Of a stretch of DNA of 64,000 bases, positions 33,501 to 41,664 are shown in pieces. The stretch is taken from assembly GCA_028868375.1 (NCBI GenBank), contig JAGWUP010000001.1, positions 186,001 through 250,000 of the forward strand. The letters run 5' to 3'. The stretch's first letter is position 1, and each line of letters opens with the position of its first letter. The notes under the pieces were generated by a model that saw only the letters and a list, made by a program, of their open reading frames with translations, was not told the origin of the DNA and did no database searches. A program made the translations under genes and the position numbers. Source of the stretch: Elusimicrobiota bacterium (GTDB lineage Bacteria; Elusimicrobiota; Elusimicrobia; UBA1565; UBA9628).

Positions 33501-34568
33501 ACGACCTACACCTGGCGCGTCGACGCCGCCGATCCCTACGGCGGCGCCTCGACCGGGCCGTGGCAGAGCCTCATCGTTCACTTGGCCAACCAGCCGCCCT
33601 ATCCGATCCAGTATCAGACGCCGCCCGCGGTCAGCACGCGCGCCGCGAGCTACCCGCTCGCCTGGGGCGCGACGGGCGACCCGGATGGCGATCCCGTCGC
33701 CTACCGCCTCGAAGTCGGCAGCTCGGCCGCGGTCTTGGCGACCGTGCAGACGACCACGGCCACGTCCTACGCGCTGCCTCTCCAGTACGGCACCACCCTC
33801 TACTACCGCGTCACCGCGACCGACCCGTTCGGCGCGGCGACGGCGGGCGCGCTCCAGAGCTTCTACGCGACCTTCCTCAACGCGCCGCCGCAGACGCCGA
33901 ACATCGTCTCGCCGTTCTCGCGGTCGCCCACGGTGAAGACCATGAAGAACTCGGTGCAGGTGTCCTGGCAGCAAGTCACCGACCCGGAGGGGGACCCCAT
34001 CACCTACACGATCTACCTGGGGAACGCGTCCGGGGGCGTGACGGCGATCGGGACGATCGGGCAGACGAACCAAGGCGGGACGACGACGTTGGCGCTGCGG
34101 CCGGCCGTCGTCCGGCCGCAGTCCGAGGTCTCGGTCGACAGCAACACCATCACGCTGACCCTGACCAACCTCGCTTACTACCAGAACTACCTGTTCCAGG
34201 TCTCGGCCGCCAACCCCTACGGCGCGTCGACCACGTCGCCGCTCCAGAGCTTCGCGCTGTCGGCCGAGGACGGCTTTCCCAAGGCATACAACTACCCGAA
34301 TCCGTTCAACCCCAACCGCGGCGGGACCAACCTCGTCTTCAACGCGCCGCCCTCGGGCTACGCGCAGGCGACCGTGGAGATCTACTCCGAGTGGCAGGCG
34401 CTCCTGTTCAAGCAGGACTACTTCAACATCCCGCCCGGCATCAGCCAATACCCGATCAGCGGCCATGACCGCTACGGCCGGGCCTTCTTCAACGGCAGCT
34501 ACATCGTGCGCGTCACGTTCTCGGGACCGAGCGACAAGCAGGTCTTCTACATGCTGGTGGTGAAATGA
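30531..34568 (+). CDS. Large secreted protein: beta-propeller, nine fibronectin-like repeats, FlgD-like carboxy end
   Basis: This 1345-residue protein has a signal peptide (LLPLTLLLAALPARAQA). Residues about 25-320 carry NHL-type propeller motifs (DPQGNLYIADGSCGQVLKF). Nine repeats of about 95 residues follow, each with a D-P-x-G-D-P-V-x-Y strand and an FGTTYYWxV strand, typical of fibronectin/cadherin-like folds. The final about 95 residues begin YNYPNPFNPN and resemble the FlgD-like sorting/Ig domain. It would be surface-exposed and could act as a mating adhesin. The ATG overlaps the upstream gene and the stop overlaps the barrel gene, so it belongs to the transfer operon. Confidence 0.8.
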   Translation: MTKRSLLPLTLLLAALPARAQAGAYIPQASFPVSFSSVAGLDEDANGNLYALGQVPGGTTYRVSVYTTPDLGSLFAFDTGLTAPVAFAVEGSGIIDVVSSTSTQTLSLARFTNPGTLTGSASFFVTYATPNMEAVAIDKTNRLVYIAFQYTYHPIYLQCLGCGGPSTVTKTQINQYDFSGNQLRSFAMPGADYTPGSCYTPTAATTDPQGNLYIADGSCGQVLKFTQTGSLTSSTPASQWSYQFNPRGMWTDPASNLYISQSVCGPTGCPAGVVKLNSGGAFQTSFAADSAVGCAWDQRILYLNTSGSSPVRRFVFDNAPSVPVESAPLGMVVQHSSAAALSWQASNDADGDPVTYTAYLGTNPNQLSAVGAANQPGFTTRSLAFGVTYYWQIVAADSYLGLPLQQTPAPVESFNLNLTNRPPAAFSVLSGTGTAVTRATSASLTWQPAVDPEGDAVVYDVSWGTSVQGMTTLGTTASTNWTVSGLGFGTTYYWTVRARDIYNAATPITGGTQTYTQSFLDTPPPAPAILGGTGNLGEHTLTPSATLSWGAVANAQGDPIGYRVYLSTASSGLSLVQDSTRTAYAMPGLAFGTTYYWAVAAYDPYGGTGMTPVQALNVYLKDTPPLPFAVLTGTSTVSTRATSQLLSWAPAVDPEGDPVAYELDLSTNPSALAAVQTSTATSFMLSFQFGTTYYWQVAAKDPFGGVTLSGIQSFLPLFLDPPPTVPANQSKTGTVLYHGFTPAQSFFWGSSTDPLGDPFTYSLYYGTNSASMAVISSATLGVTLPVPLNTGFYYSVVATNIYGASSPSPLNWVFYQFTNNPPGPFDVIGTTGSVAARQTATTLSWTASVDPDGDPVSYGVFLGTAASSLSLLTTTPKTSAQLGSLAFGTTYYWRVDAYDSFGGTTTANEGIQSLAYTFFDPPPSAVVYLSTAAAYSEHTTSPAVTLAWSPSTNAAGDPISYELDVQSSTGAWTPLSLGQATSFTLPVVLETTYTWRVDAADPYGGASTGPWQSLIVHLANQPPYPIQYQTPPAVSTRAASYPLAWGATGDPDGDPVAYRLEVGSSAAVLATVQTTTATSYALPLQYGTTLYYRVTATDPFGAATAGALQSFYATFLNAPPQTPNIVSPFSRSPTVKTMKNSVQVSWQQVTDPEGDPITYTIYLGNASGGVTAIGTIGQTNQGGTTTLALRPAVVRPQSEVSVDSNTITLTLTNLAYYQNYLFQVSAANPYGASTTSPLQSFALSAEDGFPKAYNYPNPFNPNRGGTNLVFNAPPSGYAQATVEIYSEWQALLFKQDYFNIPPGISQYPISGHDRYGRAFFNGSYIVRVTFSGPSDKQVFYMLVVK

Positions 34569-36433
34569 TGCTCCGCGTTCTACTTTCCGTGCTGGCGTTC
34601 TACGCGGGCGGGACTCCGGCCTACGCCCAGACGGTGGGCGCGAACTCCTCGCAGCTCCTGTCAAAGGGTCCGGGCGCGGAGGCCGCGGCCTTGGGCGGCG
34701 CCGTCGTCTCGACCGTCCACGATCCGACCTCCCTCTACTGGAACCCGGCGGGCTTGGCCGCGTCGGGGGGCATGGTCAGCGGCGAGCATCTCTTCCTTTA
34801 CGACGGGGCTCGCTACGACTTCATCGGGCTCTCGGTGCCTTCGCGGCTCGGCACGTTCGGCCTCGGAGCCCTCCAGCTCAACCGCGACGGCATCGTGGCG
34901 CGGCAGAGCATCGACGATCCCGGCTATGCGGTCTCGAACACCCAGTCGGTCTACATGCTCGGCCTCGGGCGCGCGCTGACGGAGCACTGGTCCGTGGGCG
35001 CCACCGCCAACGTCCTCGACTTCAACCTCGCCGGCTACAAGGGGAAGGGCTGGGGCTTGGACACCGGCGCGCAGGGCGCCTATCCCGAGGAGGATTTCTG
35101 GGGCCTCAAGCGCGTCGTGTGGTCCTTCGGCGCGGATATCAAGAACCTGATCCAGCCGAAGATCACGCTCGTCAGCGACACGGAGGCTTACCCGCGCGAG
35201 ATTCGCGGCGGCGCCGGCCTCTCGTTTCAGACGGCCTCGCGCGCGTCGTCCAACGGCATCGTCGCGCACGACCGCGCGATGATCGTGCTCTCGGAGCGCA
35301 CGGTCGCGGGGGACCCGTCGCTCTACCCGGGCATCGGCCTCGCCTACGACTACCAGAACATCCTGGTCTTCCGCCTCGGCTACGACGGCGCGATGACGGC
35401 CGGCGTCGGCTTCCACACGCCGAACGGCCGGTTCACGCTCGACTACTCGATGGAGAACCAGGCGCTGGCGATCAACAACCGCTTCACGATCTCCTTCCGG
35501 TTTCTGCAGACCAAGGCGAAGCCGCAGGAAAAGTACGCGGAGGAGATCGACGACGGCTATACGCAGGCGAAGACCGCCGCCGCGGCGCTCGCCCGTGAGA
35601 ACAGCGCCACCGGCGAGCGCTGGTTCAAGGAGCCGGAGCACTACCGCCAGGCGATGGAGTCCTTCCGCCTAGCCTCCCTGCTCGCCCCTGAAGACAAGGC
35701 CGCGGCCGTGGCCTACCACCGGGCGCAGGAGGCCTACCGCCGCCAGGAGATCTTCCGGCTCTCGACCGACGCCACGCTCGACCCGGCCACCGGCCAGGAG
35801 GAGCAGGCGTACTTCAATATCGCCGAGCTGCTCGACTTGGGCGCCGACAACCGCGCCGACATCCTGCGGCGGCTCGGCACGATCCGGCTCCGGCTCCAGC
35901 CGCAGGAACAGTCGCGGCTGTCGCAGGCCGTGCTCGCCAAGCGACTGGAGGCCGCCCGCCGGCTGACGGGCCTTGGGGCCGTCGCCGAAGCCATGCAGAT
36001 CGAGGACACCATGGACGTATTCGCGAGCAGCGAGGCGGCGTCGGAGCTGGCCGTGCTCAAGGAGCAGACCCAGACCCGCGGCGGCGAGCTTCGGAAGGCC
36101 TTCGAGGCCGCGAGCGCCGAAGAGCGCCCGACGGTGGCGCTGGTCAAGGCGGCGCTGGCGGCGCGCCGAGCCTTCCCCGACGACGCGAAGCTCGGCGAGA
36201 GCGTGGCGGCGGCTCTCGCGCGCTACCGCGGCGCCTATCCGCTCTCGATGAAGGAGACCTTCTACCTGCGAAAGCTCTATTACCTCGCCGCCTCGCGCTA
36301 CGCGCGCCGAGCGGCCGACGACGTCCGCGAGGCGGCCGTCTACCTGGGCGAGATCGAGCGGCGCGATCCCGCCGACGAGTTCGCCGACACGCTCTTGGAC
36401 GCCATGGCCCGCGAAGGCTTGGCGCGAGAATGA
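34565..36433 (+). CDS. PorV/PorQ-like outer-membrane barrel protein with helical carboxy extension
   Basis: The 622-residue protein starts with a signal peptide. The PorV-family opening follows: FLSKGPGAEAAALGGA-like (LLSKGPGAEAAALGG), HDPTSLYWNPAGLA, then alternating beta strands to about residue 320 (FTLDYSMENQALAINNRFTISF). Residues about 340-622 are helical and Ala/Glu/Arg-rich, with TPR-like character, and are absent from ordinary PorV proteins. PorV-like barrels shuttle or anchor surface proteins with specialised carboxy-terminal domains. Coupling to the secreted repeat protein (ATGA overlap at 34565) suggests that they form an export-anchor pair. Confidence 0.78.
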   Translation: MMLRVLLSVLAFYAGGTPAYAQTVGANSSQLLSKGPGAEAAALGGAVVSTVHDPTSLYWNPAGLAASGGMVSGEHLFLYDGARYDFIGLSVPSRLGTFGLGALQLNRDGIVARQSIDDPGYAVSNTQSVYMLGLGRALTEHWSVGATANVLDFNLAGYKGKGWGLDTGAQGAYPEEDFWGLKRVVWSFGADIKNLIQPKITLVSDTEAYPREIRGGAGLSFQTASRASSNGIVAHDRAMIVLSERTVAGDPSLYPGIGLAYDYQNILVFRLGYDGAMTAGVGFHTPNGRFTLDYSMENQALAINNRFTISFRFLQTKAKPQEKYAEEIDDGYTQAKTAAAALARENSATGERWFKEPEHYRQAMESFRLASLLAPEDKAAAVAYHRAQEAYRRQEIFRLSTDATLDPATGQEEQAYFNIAELLDLGADNRADILRRLGTIRLRLQPQEQSRLSQAVLAKRLEAARRLTGLGAVAEAMQIEDTMDVFASSEAASELAVLKEQTQTRGGELRKAFEAASAEERPTVALVKAALAARRAFPDDAKLGESVAAALARYRGAYPLSMKETFYLRKLYYLAASRYARRAADDVREAAVYLGEIERRDPADEFADTLLDAMAREGLARE

Positions 36434-36449
36434 ACACACGGAGGACGCA

Positions 36450-36755
36450 ATGAAGAAGAAAACGCAGAACCAACTCGCGGCCGCGGCGATGATGATGCTG
36501 CTGGCCGCGCCGTCGTTCGCCCAAGTCACGGGCAACTCGTCTCAGGTCGGGACCTTCCTGAGCTCGTCGGCCAATTGGCTGGTGACGATCCTCGGACCGG
36601 GTCTCTTCCTGATCGGGGTCATCATGGTCGGGATCAACATGGCCCTCGGCAACGAGGACGCCATGCGCAAGGGCTTCTTCGTCATCGGCGGCGGGGCGCT
36701 GATCTTCCTCGCCAACCCGATCGTCGCGCTGCTCAAGTCGTTGTCCGGCTCGTGA
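36450..36755 (+). CDS. virB2: VirB2-like conjugative pilin
   Basis: The 101-residue protein has a long signal peptide ending SFAQ, followed by two hydrophobic helices (WLVTILGPGLFLIGVIMVGI and GFFVIGGGALIFLANPIVALL) separated by a short polar loop (ALGNEDAMRK). This is the VirB2/TrbC pilin layout. It is followed by SSB, VirB3 and VirB4 genes. The mature peptide would polymerise into the transfer pilus or channel lining. Confidence 0.85.
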   Translation: MKKKTQNQLAAAAMMMLLAAPSFAQVTGNSSQVGTFLSSSANWLVTILGPGLFLIGVIMVGINMALGNEDAMRKGFFVIGGGALIFLANPIVALLKSLSGS

Positions 36756-36832
36756 TCCGGACGCCGGAAGCGGTCCCCATCGGCGCGATCATCGGGCCGT
36801 GGGTCAGTCGGATGCAAAGGAGGATGGAGTCC

Positions 36833-37207
36833 ATGTCGAAAGAAGAGACGGGCGCGAAAGCGCCCAAAGCGGGGGAGGAGGGCAACTCTCCCTACGTCAA
36901 CGAAGTCACCCTCGTCGGCCACTGCGACGACGCGCCCAAGGCCGTGAAGACGGCCAAGGGCGGCCATCGGGCGTCGTTCGGAATGACGATCAAGCGCGGC
37001 AACGAGCGCACGTTCGTCCGCGTCGTCGCCTGGGACGCCCTGGCCAAGCAGTGCGCCCTCGCGCCCAAGGGGGGCCTGCTGCGCATCGGGGGCCGCCTGC
37101 GGAGCTGGCGGCGCCAGGAGGAGGGGGCCACGACTCAGCTCGAGATCGTCGCGGACGAGGTCCGCCTCGTCGGCGCGCCAGTCCAGCAGGAGCTGGCCGC
37201 CGCCTGA
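36833..37207 (+). CDS. ssb: Single-stranded DNA-binding protein
   Basis: I chose ATG 36833, placed nine bases after AAAGGAGG (36817-36824). The 124-residue protein has an OB fold typical of SSB (NEVTLVGHCDDAPK, RASFGMTIKRG, ERTFVRVVAWDALAKQCAL, GLLRIGGRLRSW, LEIVADEVRLV). The acidic tail of cellular SSBs is missing; it ends QELAAA. Plasmid-borne SSBs coat the transferred strand in the recipient. Its place between virB2 and virB3 is unusual. A strong hairpin follows the stop. Confidence 0.82.
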   Translation: MSKEETGAKAPKAGEEGNSPYVNEVTLVGHCDDAPKAVKTAKGGHRASFGMTIKRGNERTFVRVVAWDALAKQCALAPKGGLLRIGGRLRSWRRQEEGATTQLEIVADEVRLVGAPVQQELAAA

Positions 37208-37214
37208 GGACAAA

Positions 37215-37245
37215 GCCCCTGCCCCGCGCCGAGCGGGGCAGGGGC
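37215..37245 (+). terminator. Strong GC hairpin between ssb and virB3
   Basis: GCCCCTGCCCCGC (37215-37227) pairs fully with GCGGGGCAGGGGC (37233-37245) around a GCCGA loop. There is no T-run. The virB3 ATG follows ten bases later with no normal ribosome-binding site, so the hairpin may be an attenuator, an RNA-stability element or a translation control point. Confidence 0.6.
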
Positions 37246-37254
37246 CCGATCTCC

Positions 37255-37536
37255 ATGGAAAACGTGCGAGTCTTCCGAAACATCAACACCGTCGACAAGC
37301 TCTTCGGCCTGGAAGTGGCCGACGGGTGCGTGCTGCTCCTGGCCTTCTTCGTCGTGTTCATGGTGAACAAGAACGGCCTGTTCAGCAACGGCCTCGTGCT
37401 GTTCCTGGTCTACCTGGGCCTGCGGAGCCTCAAGCGCGGCAAGCCGGACGGCTATCTACTCGCGCTGACGCGCTACGTCCTCATGAGCCGGTTCAAGCGG
37501 GTCGCCAAGCTCGATGATGCGGAGGCCGTCCAATGA
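37255..37536 (+). CDS. virB3: VirB3-like inner-membrane protein
   Basis: The 93-residue protein shows the VirB3/TrbD pattern: a short cytoplasmic start (VFRNINTVDKLFGLEVADG), two adjacent membrane helices (VLLLAFFVVFMV, NGLVLFLVYLGL) and a basic tail (RFKRVAKLD). It overlaps virB4 by four bases (ATGA). VirB3 helps VirB4 engage the channel. No ribosome-binding site is visible; the hairpin at 37215 is directly upstream. Confidence 0.8.
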   Translation: MENVRVFRNINTVDKLFGLEVADGCVLLLAFFVVFMVNKNGLFSNGLVLFLVYLGLRSLKRGKPDGYLLALTRYVLMSRFKRVAKLDDAEAVQ

Positions 37537-39974
37537 ACCGCGTCGAGCTGGCTCTCACCAATCTCCGGTCGGCGATCCATGGCCCAAAGATCGCGCCGCT
37601 GCCGCAGTATCTGAACCTGTGGAGCGTCTCGGAGGGGAGGCTCGTCGGGGTCAACCTCGACTTCTCGACCGTCTACGAGTTGGAGCCGGACGACGTCTTC
37701 CTGATGGACCCGGCCAAGATGGACCTCTTCCTGGCGCAGGCCAAGGGCTTCTTGAACTCGCTTCCGCCCGACACGGTCGTCCAGTTCGTCGTTCAAATCC
37801 GCAAAGGCGACCCGGAAACCGTGGCCGAGTACCGCCGCAACGTCATCGGCACGGAAACCGACGACCTTACGCGGCTGATCGTCGACAAAAAGTGCGACTT
37901 CATCGCCGGCAAGTTCGTCCGCAAGCGACGCTTCCTCCTGTTCGTGACGAGCCACCCGAAGGACCGGAAGGCGCCGATGACCTGGCTTCTTCCGATCTAC
38001 CGCAAGCCGCTCAAGGAGACGGCCGCGGAGTTCCACCGGCAGCGGAGCCGGGAGCACTTGTCCCTGGAGCAGATCGTGGCCGAGCGCCTGCATACGGCGG
38101 GCATCAAGGCGCGCAAGCTCGACGCCCGGGAAACCCTCGATCTCGTGTACGCGCATCTGAACCCGAAGCGCGGCGACAAGCTGGAACCCAAGGCCCTCTC
38201 TCCGCTCGTCACCCTGCGCCAGCAGCTCGCCCGCAGCGCCATGAAGGAGGAGTTCGACCATCTCCAGGTCAACGACACGCTCTTTCGTGGACTGACCTTG
38301 CTCCGATTGCCCGAAACGGCGCACATGGCCTACACGCAGCGCCTGCTCAACAGCCTTTGGCCCGACTGCGACCTCGTGGTGACCGTCCACGCGCTCGATA
38401 CCGAGAAGGCGATCTCCAGCCTGAAGCTCAAGGACAACATCACGCGCTCCCTGTCGGTCATGTCCATGAGCAAGAACTACGAGGCCGAGCAGAAGCACGC
38501 GGAACTCGACGACATGATCACCGAAATCCGCGGCTCCGCTCAGCGGCTCTTCCAGTTCTCGATGTCCGTGCTGGTCCGCGGCAAGGACCTCGATGAGCTG
38601 CGCGACAAGACCAATCCCGTGCTCGGCTCGTTCCGCGACTTCGCATCGGCCGAAGGCCTCGCGGACGACATGAACCACTCCCGCATCTTCCTGCAGTCGA
38701 TCCCCGGCCACGGGGAGCTCAACGACCGCCAGTTCTACATGCAGACCGACGCCCTCGCCGCCCTGCTGCCGCTGACCGGCTGCTGGAGAGGGTCGAAGGA
38801 CAAGAAGATGCTGGTCGAGACGCCGCTCGGCGAGCTGGTCGGGCTCGACCCTTTCGATGGCGACCTCCCGGCGAAGCACGGCCTGATCCTCGGAACGACC
38901 GGCTCGGGCAAGAGCTTCACCACGAACTATCTCCTCAACAACTTCATGATCGAGTCGCACAGCAACCACGTCGTCATCATCGACGTGGGCGGCTCCTACC
39001 GCAAGATCACGAAGATCTTCGGTGGGGAATACCTCGAAGTGACCCTTTCGGACGAGTTCGGGTTCAACCCCTTCCCTCACCGCGACCAGATCGCGCCAGC
39101 CGGCCAATACGACGACGACGCGGTCGCCTACCTCCTGCTTCTGATCGCGAAGATGTGCGACAAGCCCGGGCAGCCGATCACGACCTACGAGAAGGGCTTC
39201 CTGGAAAAGGCAGTCAAGAACGCCTACGCCTCGAAGCCCGAGGTGCTGCTCGCCGATGTCCGCAAGGAGCTGGAACTCCTTGCCGGCCAGTATCCCGAAG
39301 CCAAGCGCTTCGCCGACTCCCTGGAGCTATGGACGACCGGCATGTACGGGCGGCTCTTCAACCGCTCGGGCAACCTCGACATCTCGAAGCGGCTGGTCGT
39401 TTTCGACCTTCAGAACCTGGAGAACCACCCCGACCTTCAGGGCGTCTACTTCTTCGTCATCCGCTCGATCATCTGGGGCAAGCTCCTCGACCGCAACCTC
39501 AAGAAGATCATCGTCGTCGACGAGGGCTGGAAGTTCTTCAACGACGAGAGCGGCGCCCAGCTCATCGAGAACCTCTACCGCACGGCCCGCAAGTTCAACG
39601 GCGCCGTCTTCTCGATTTCGCAGTCCCCGAAGGACTTCCTCGACACCAAGGCGGCCAACGCCATCATCACCAACAGCTACATCAAGTACGTCCTGAAGCT
39701 CACGAAGGGCCACGAGCTGCTCGGGCAGTTCGAGCTCAACCCCAGCGAGATCGAGGCGATCAAGCAGCTCCAATCGAAGCCGCGGGCCTTCTCGGACCTC
39801 TTCGTGAAGTACGGGACGCGCTCCCTGGTGGCGCGCGTCGAGCCCTGCCCGCTCGACTACTGGATATGCACGACCGACGCCAAGGACCACGTGTACGAGA
39901 CGAAGGTCCGCAAGGAGAATCCCGGCCTGTCCGAGGCCGCGCTCCTGCTCAAGCTCACGGAGGCCAAGTCATGA
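37533..39974 (+). CDS. virB4: VirB4/TraC-type secretion ATPase
   Basis: The 813-residue protein has the VirB4 amino-terminal region and a carboxy-terminal motor with Walker A ILGTTGSGKSFTTNYLL (about residue 451). Walker B is in KKIIVVDEGWKFF (about 661), with NLYRTARKFNGAVFSISQSP after it, the classic TraC/VirB4 segment. It powers pilus assembly and substrate transfer at the inner membrane. Length is normal for the family. It is coupled at both ends by ATGA overlaps with virB3 and virB5. Confidence 0.93.
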   Translation: MNRVELALTNLRSAIHGPKIAPLPQYLNLWSVSEGRLVGVNLDFSTVYELEPDDVFLMDPAKMDLFLAQAKGFLNSLPPDTVVQFVVQIRKGDPETVAEYRRNVIGTETDDLTRLIVDKKCDFIAGKFVRKRRFLLFVTSHPKDRKAPMTWLLPIYRKPLKETAAEFHRQRSREHLSLEQIVAERLHTAGIKARKLDARETLDLVYAHLNPKRGDKLEPKALSPLVTLRQQLARSAMKEEFDHLQVNDTLFRGLTLLRLPETAHMAYTQRLLNSLWPDCDLVVTVHALDTEKAISSLKLKDNITRSLSVMSMSKNYEAEQKHAELDDMITEIRGSAQRLFQFSMSVLVRGKDLDELRDKTNPVLGSFRDFASAEGLADDMNHSRIFLQSIPGHGELNDRQFYMQTDALAALLPLTGCWRGSKDKKMLVETPLGELVGLDPFDGDLPAKHGLILGTTGSGKSFTTNYLLNNFMIESHSNHVVIIDVGGSYRKITKIFGGEYLEVTLSDEFGFNPFPHRDQIAPAGQYDDDAVAYLLLLIAKMCDKPGQPITTYEKGFLEKAVKNAYASKPEVLLADVRKELELLAGQYPEAKRFADSLELWTTGMYGRLFNRSGNLDISKRLVVFDLQNLENHPDLQGVYFFVIRSIIWGKLLDRNLKKIIVVDEGWKFFNDESGAQLIENLYRTARKFNGAVFSISQSPKDFLDTKAANAIITNSYIKYVLKLTKGHELLGQFELNPSEIEAIKQLQSKPRAFSDLFVKYGTRSLVARVEPCPLDYWICTTDAKDHVYETKVRKENPGLSEAALLLKLTEAKS

Positions 39975-40660
39975 GGTTCCGCACCATCCTGCTGCTGCTG
40001 CTCATCCCCGCCGTCTCGGCGCGCGCCCAGGTCAGCACCGACGCGCCGATCCTCACCATGATGTACCAGGAACAGACGATGTTCCACTCGATGATGCAGC
40101 TCAATATCGTCCAGCAGCTTGCCCAGCTCAAGCAGACCTACGATGAGTCGGTGCGCTACTTCAACCAGTTCAAGCAGCTCAACTCGGGCAGCGGGCTCTT
40201 CAACAACATCGCGGCTGAATTCAAGACGGCGCAGAAGCAAGAAGATGCGCAGATCATGCAGCAGCTCAACCAGACCTTCGTCAACACCCACAACACCAAC
40301 ACGCCCGTCGACAAGTTCTTCCAGAGCCTCAACCAGGGCATCGAGAATAACGCCAACTACGTGAGCAGCGAGTTCTCGAATCTGCTGGCGAACAAGCAGA
40401 ACGGCCAGAACATCGCCAACAACGCCAACGGCCTGGCCCCGAAGGACGCCGCGAACCTCTCCGCCAAAGCGCAAGGCATCCAGATCCAGGAGCTGACGCA
40501 GCTCCACGAGGACAACCTGCGGCTCATCCAATTGCTTTCGATGCAGCTTTCCGCCGAGGCGCGCCGCCAAGGGGGCGACGCCTCGTCCATCCAGGCTCTT
40601 CAGACGAGCCTTCAGGACCGCTATCACAACGCCGCGCCGCAGGGGGACTCCGCACAATGA
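39971..40660 (+). CDS. virB5: VirB5-like periplasmic component
   Basis: The 229-residue protein has a signal peptide (FRTILLLLLIPAVSARAQ) and is otherwise alpha-helical and very rich in Gln and Asn. It contains long coiled regions (MQLNIVQQLAQLKQTYDES, GIQIQELTQLHEDNLRLIQLL). VirB5/TraE-like minor pilins have this profile and occupy this place between virB4 and virB6. Primary sequence conservation in this family is low, so the assignment leans on position and composition. Confidence 0.68.
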   Translation: MRFRTILLLLLIPAVSARAQVSTDAPILTMMYQEQTMFHSMMQLNIVQQLAQLKQTYDESVRYFNQFKQLNSGSGLFNNIAAEFKTAQKQEDAQIMQQLNQTFVNTHNTNTPVDKFFQSLNQGIENNANYVSSEFSNLLANKQNGQNIANNANGLAPKDAANLSAKAQGIQIQELTQLHEDNLRLIQLLSMQLSAEARRQGGDASSIQALQTSLQDRYHNAAPQGDSAQ

Positions 40661-41664
40661 ACACCAGCTTGATGCTCGACATTACGCAGATACCGACGCA
40701 GCTCGGAGGCCTCGCCTCGCTGACCCAGGCGATCGCCTTCGCCATGCTGGCCTTCCTCGTGCCGTATACGGCGGTCGAGCTGAACGTGCGGGCCATGCAC
40801 GGCAAGCACGTGCCGGATTACGGCGGGTTCCTGATCCGCGCCGTCGTCGTCGTCGCCTGCCTGCTGTGCTACAGCACGCTGTACTCCTTCCTGCTCCAGG
40901 TGTCCCAGGCGATGTCGTTCGCCATTCTCAGCGAGCAGCAGTGGGGGGACTTTCTCGTCATGACCTTCAAGGGCTCCGACGGGAACGTGACGATCTTCAG
41001 CGTCCTCATGCACTCGATCACGTCCGTCCAGCAGCTCGTCTTGTTCCTGAGCAGCCTGATCGCGGTGATCGCGCGGGACGTCGTGGTCATGCTCCAGGCC
41101 TGCTTCCTGAGCCTGCTGTTCGCCTTTGGCCCGATCGCGATCGCCTGCGGCATCAGCGAGCGCACGACGGGCGTGACCCGGGGCTGGATCGCGAACTCGT
41201 TCCAGGTCGGGTTCTGGAGCTTCTTCCTGCGCCTCGTGGTCCGCGTGTGGCTCACCATGAGCCCCTACGCCGGGAATACCGGCGCGGGACTCGCCAACGA
41301 CTTCCTCGGCATCCTGACGGTCAACACCACCTTCCTGCTGCTGGTCCTGGGCACGCCGGTGTTCGCCGCGCGCATGATCACGGGCGAAGGCCTGGCCGGC
41401 TTCGCCGAGGCCGCGACGGCCGCGATCCAGACGATCACGATCGCGGGCGCCATGAAGGCGGGCCGATACGCCAGCGGGGCCGTGGACCGTTATCAAAGGA
41501 GCAAGGCGGCGAAGTCGGGCCCGAGCGCCAGCGGCGCCTCTCAGGACGGCGCCGCCAAACCGCAGTATTCGTCGGCGAGCACGGCGACCGCCGCGCACGA
41601 CCGCCTCTTCGGCTCGAAGGAGAAGCCGGCCGACGACAAGGGGAAGGGCAAGAAGGAATCATGA
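40657..41664 (+). CDS. virB6: VirB6/TrbL-like polytopic membrane protein
   Basis: The 335-residue protein has about six membrane helices (for example AIAFAMLAFLVPYTAVEL, VVVVACLLCYSTLYSFLL, CFLSLLFAFGPIAIACGI and TFLLLVLGTPVFAARMI). Its periplasmic part lies in the middle, and a charged low-complexity cytoplasmic tail forms the last about 60 residues. This layout and its place between virB5 and virB8 identify the VirB6 channel subunit. Both ends overlap neighbours by four bases. Confidence 0.8.
   Translation: MNTSLMLDITQIPTQLGGLASLTQAIAFAMLAFLVPYTAVELNVRAMHGKHVPDYGGFLIRAVVVVACLLCYSTLYSFLLQVSQAMSFAILSEQQWGDFLVMTFKGSDGNVTIFSVLMHSITSVQQLVLFLSSLIAVIARDVVVMLQACFLSLLFAFGPIAIACGISERTTGVTRGWIANSFQVGFWSFFLRLVVRVWLTMSPYAGNTGAGLANDFLGILTVNTTFLLLVLGTPVFAARMITGEGLAGFAEAATAAIQTITIAGAMKAGRYASGAVDRYQRSKAAKSGPSASGASQDGAAKPQYSSASTATAAHDRLFGSKEKPADDKGKGKKES

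Noticed and set aside
32318-34468. A 716-residue open frame in another plus-strand frame inside the secreted repeat protein gene
   Set aside because: It is Arg/Gly/Leu-rich shadow coding; the main frame has a signal peptide, nine regular repeats and a known terminal domain.
37473-39107. A 544-residue open frame on the minus strand opposite virB4
   Set aside because: It covers part of a well-supported VirB4 gene and has only biased composition.
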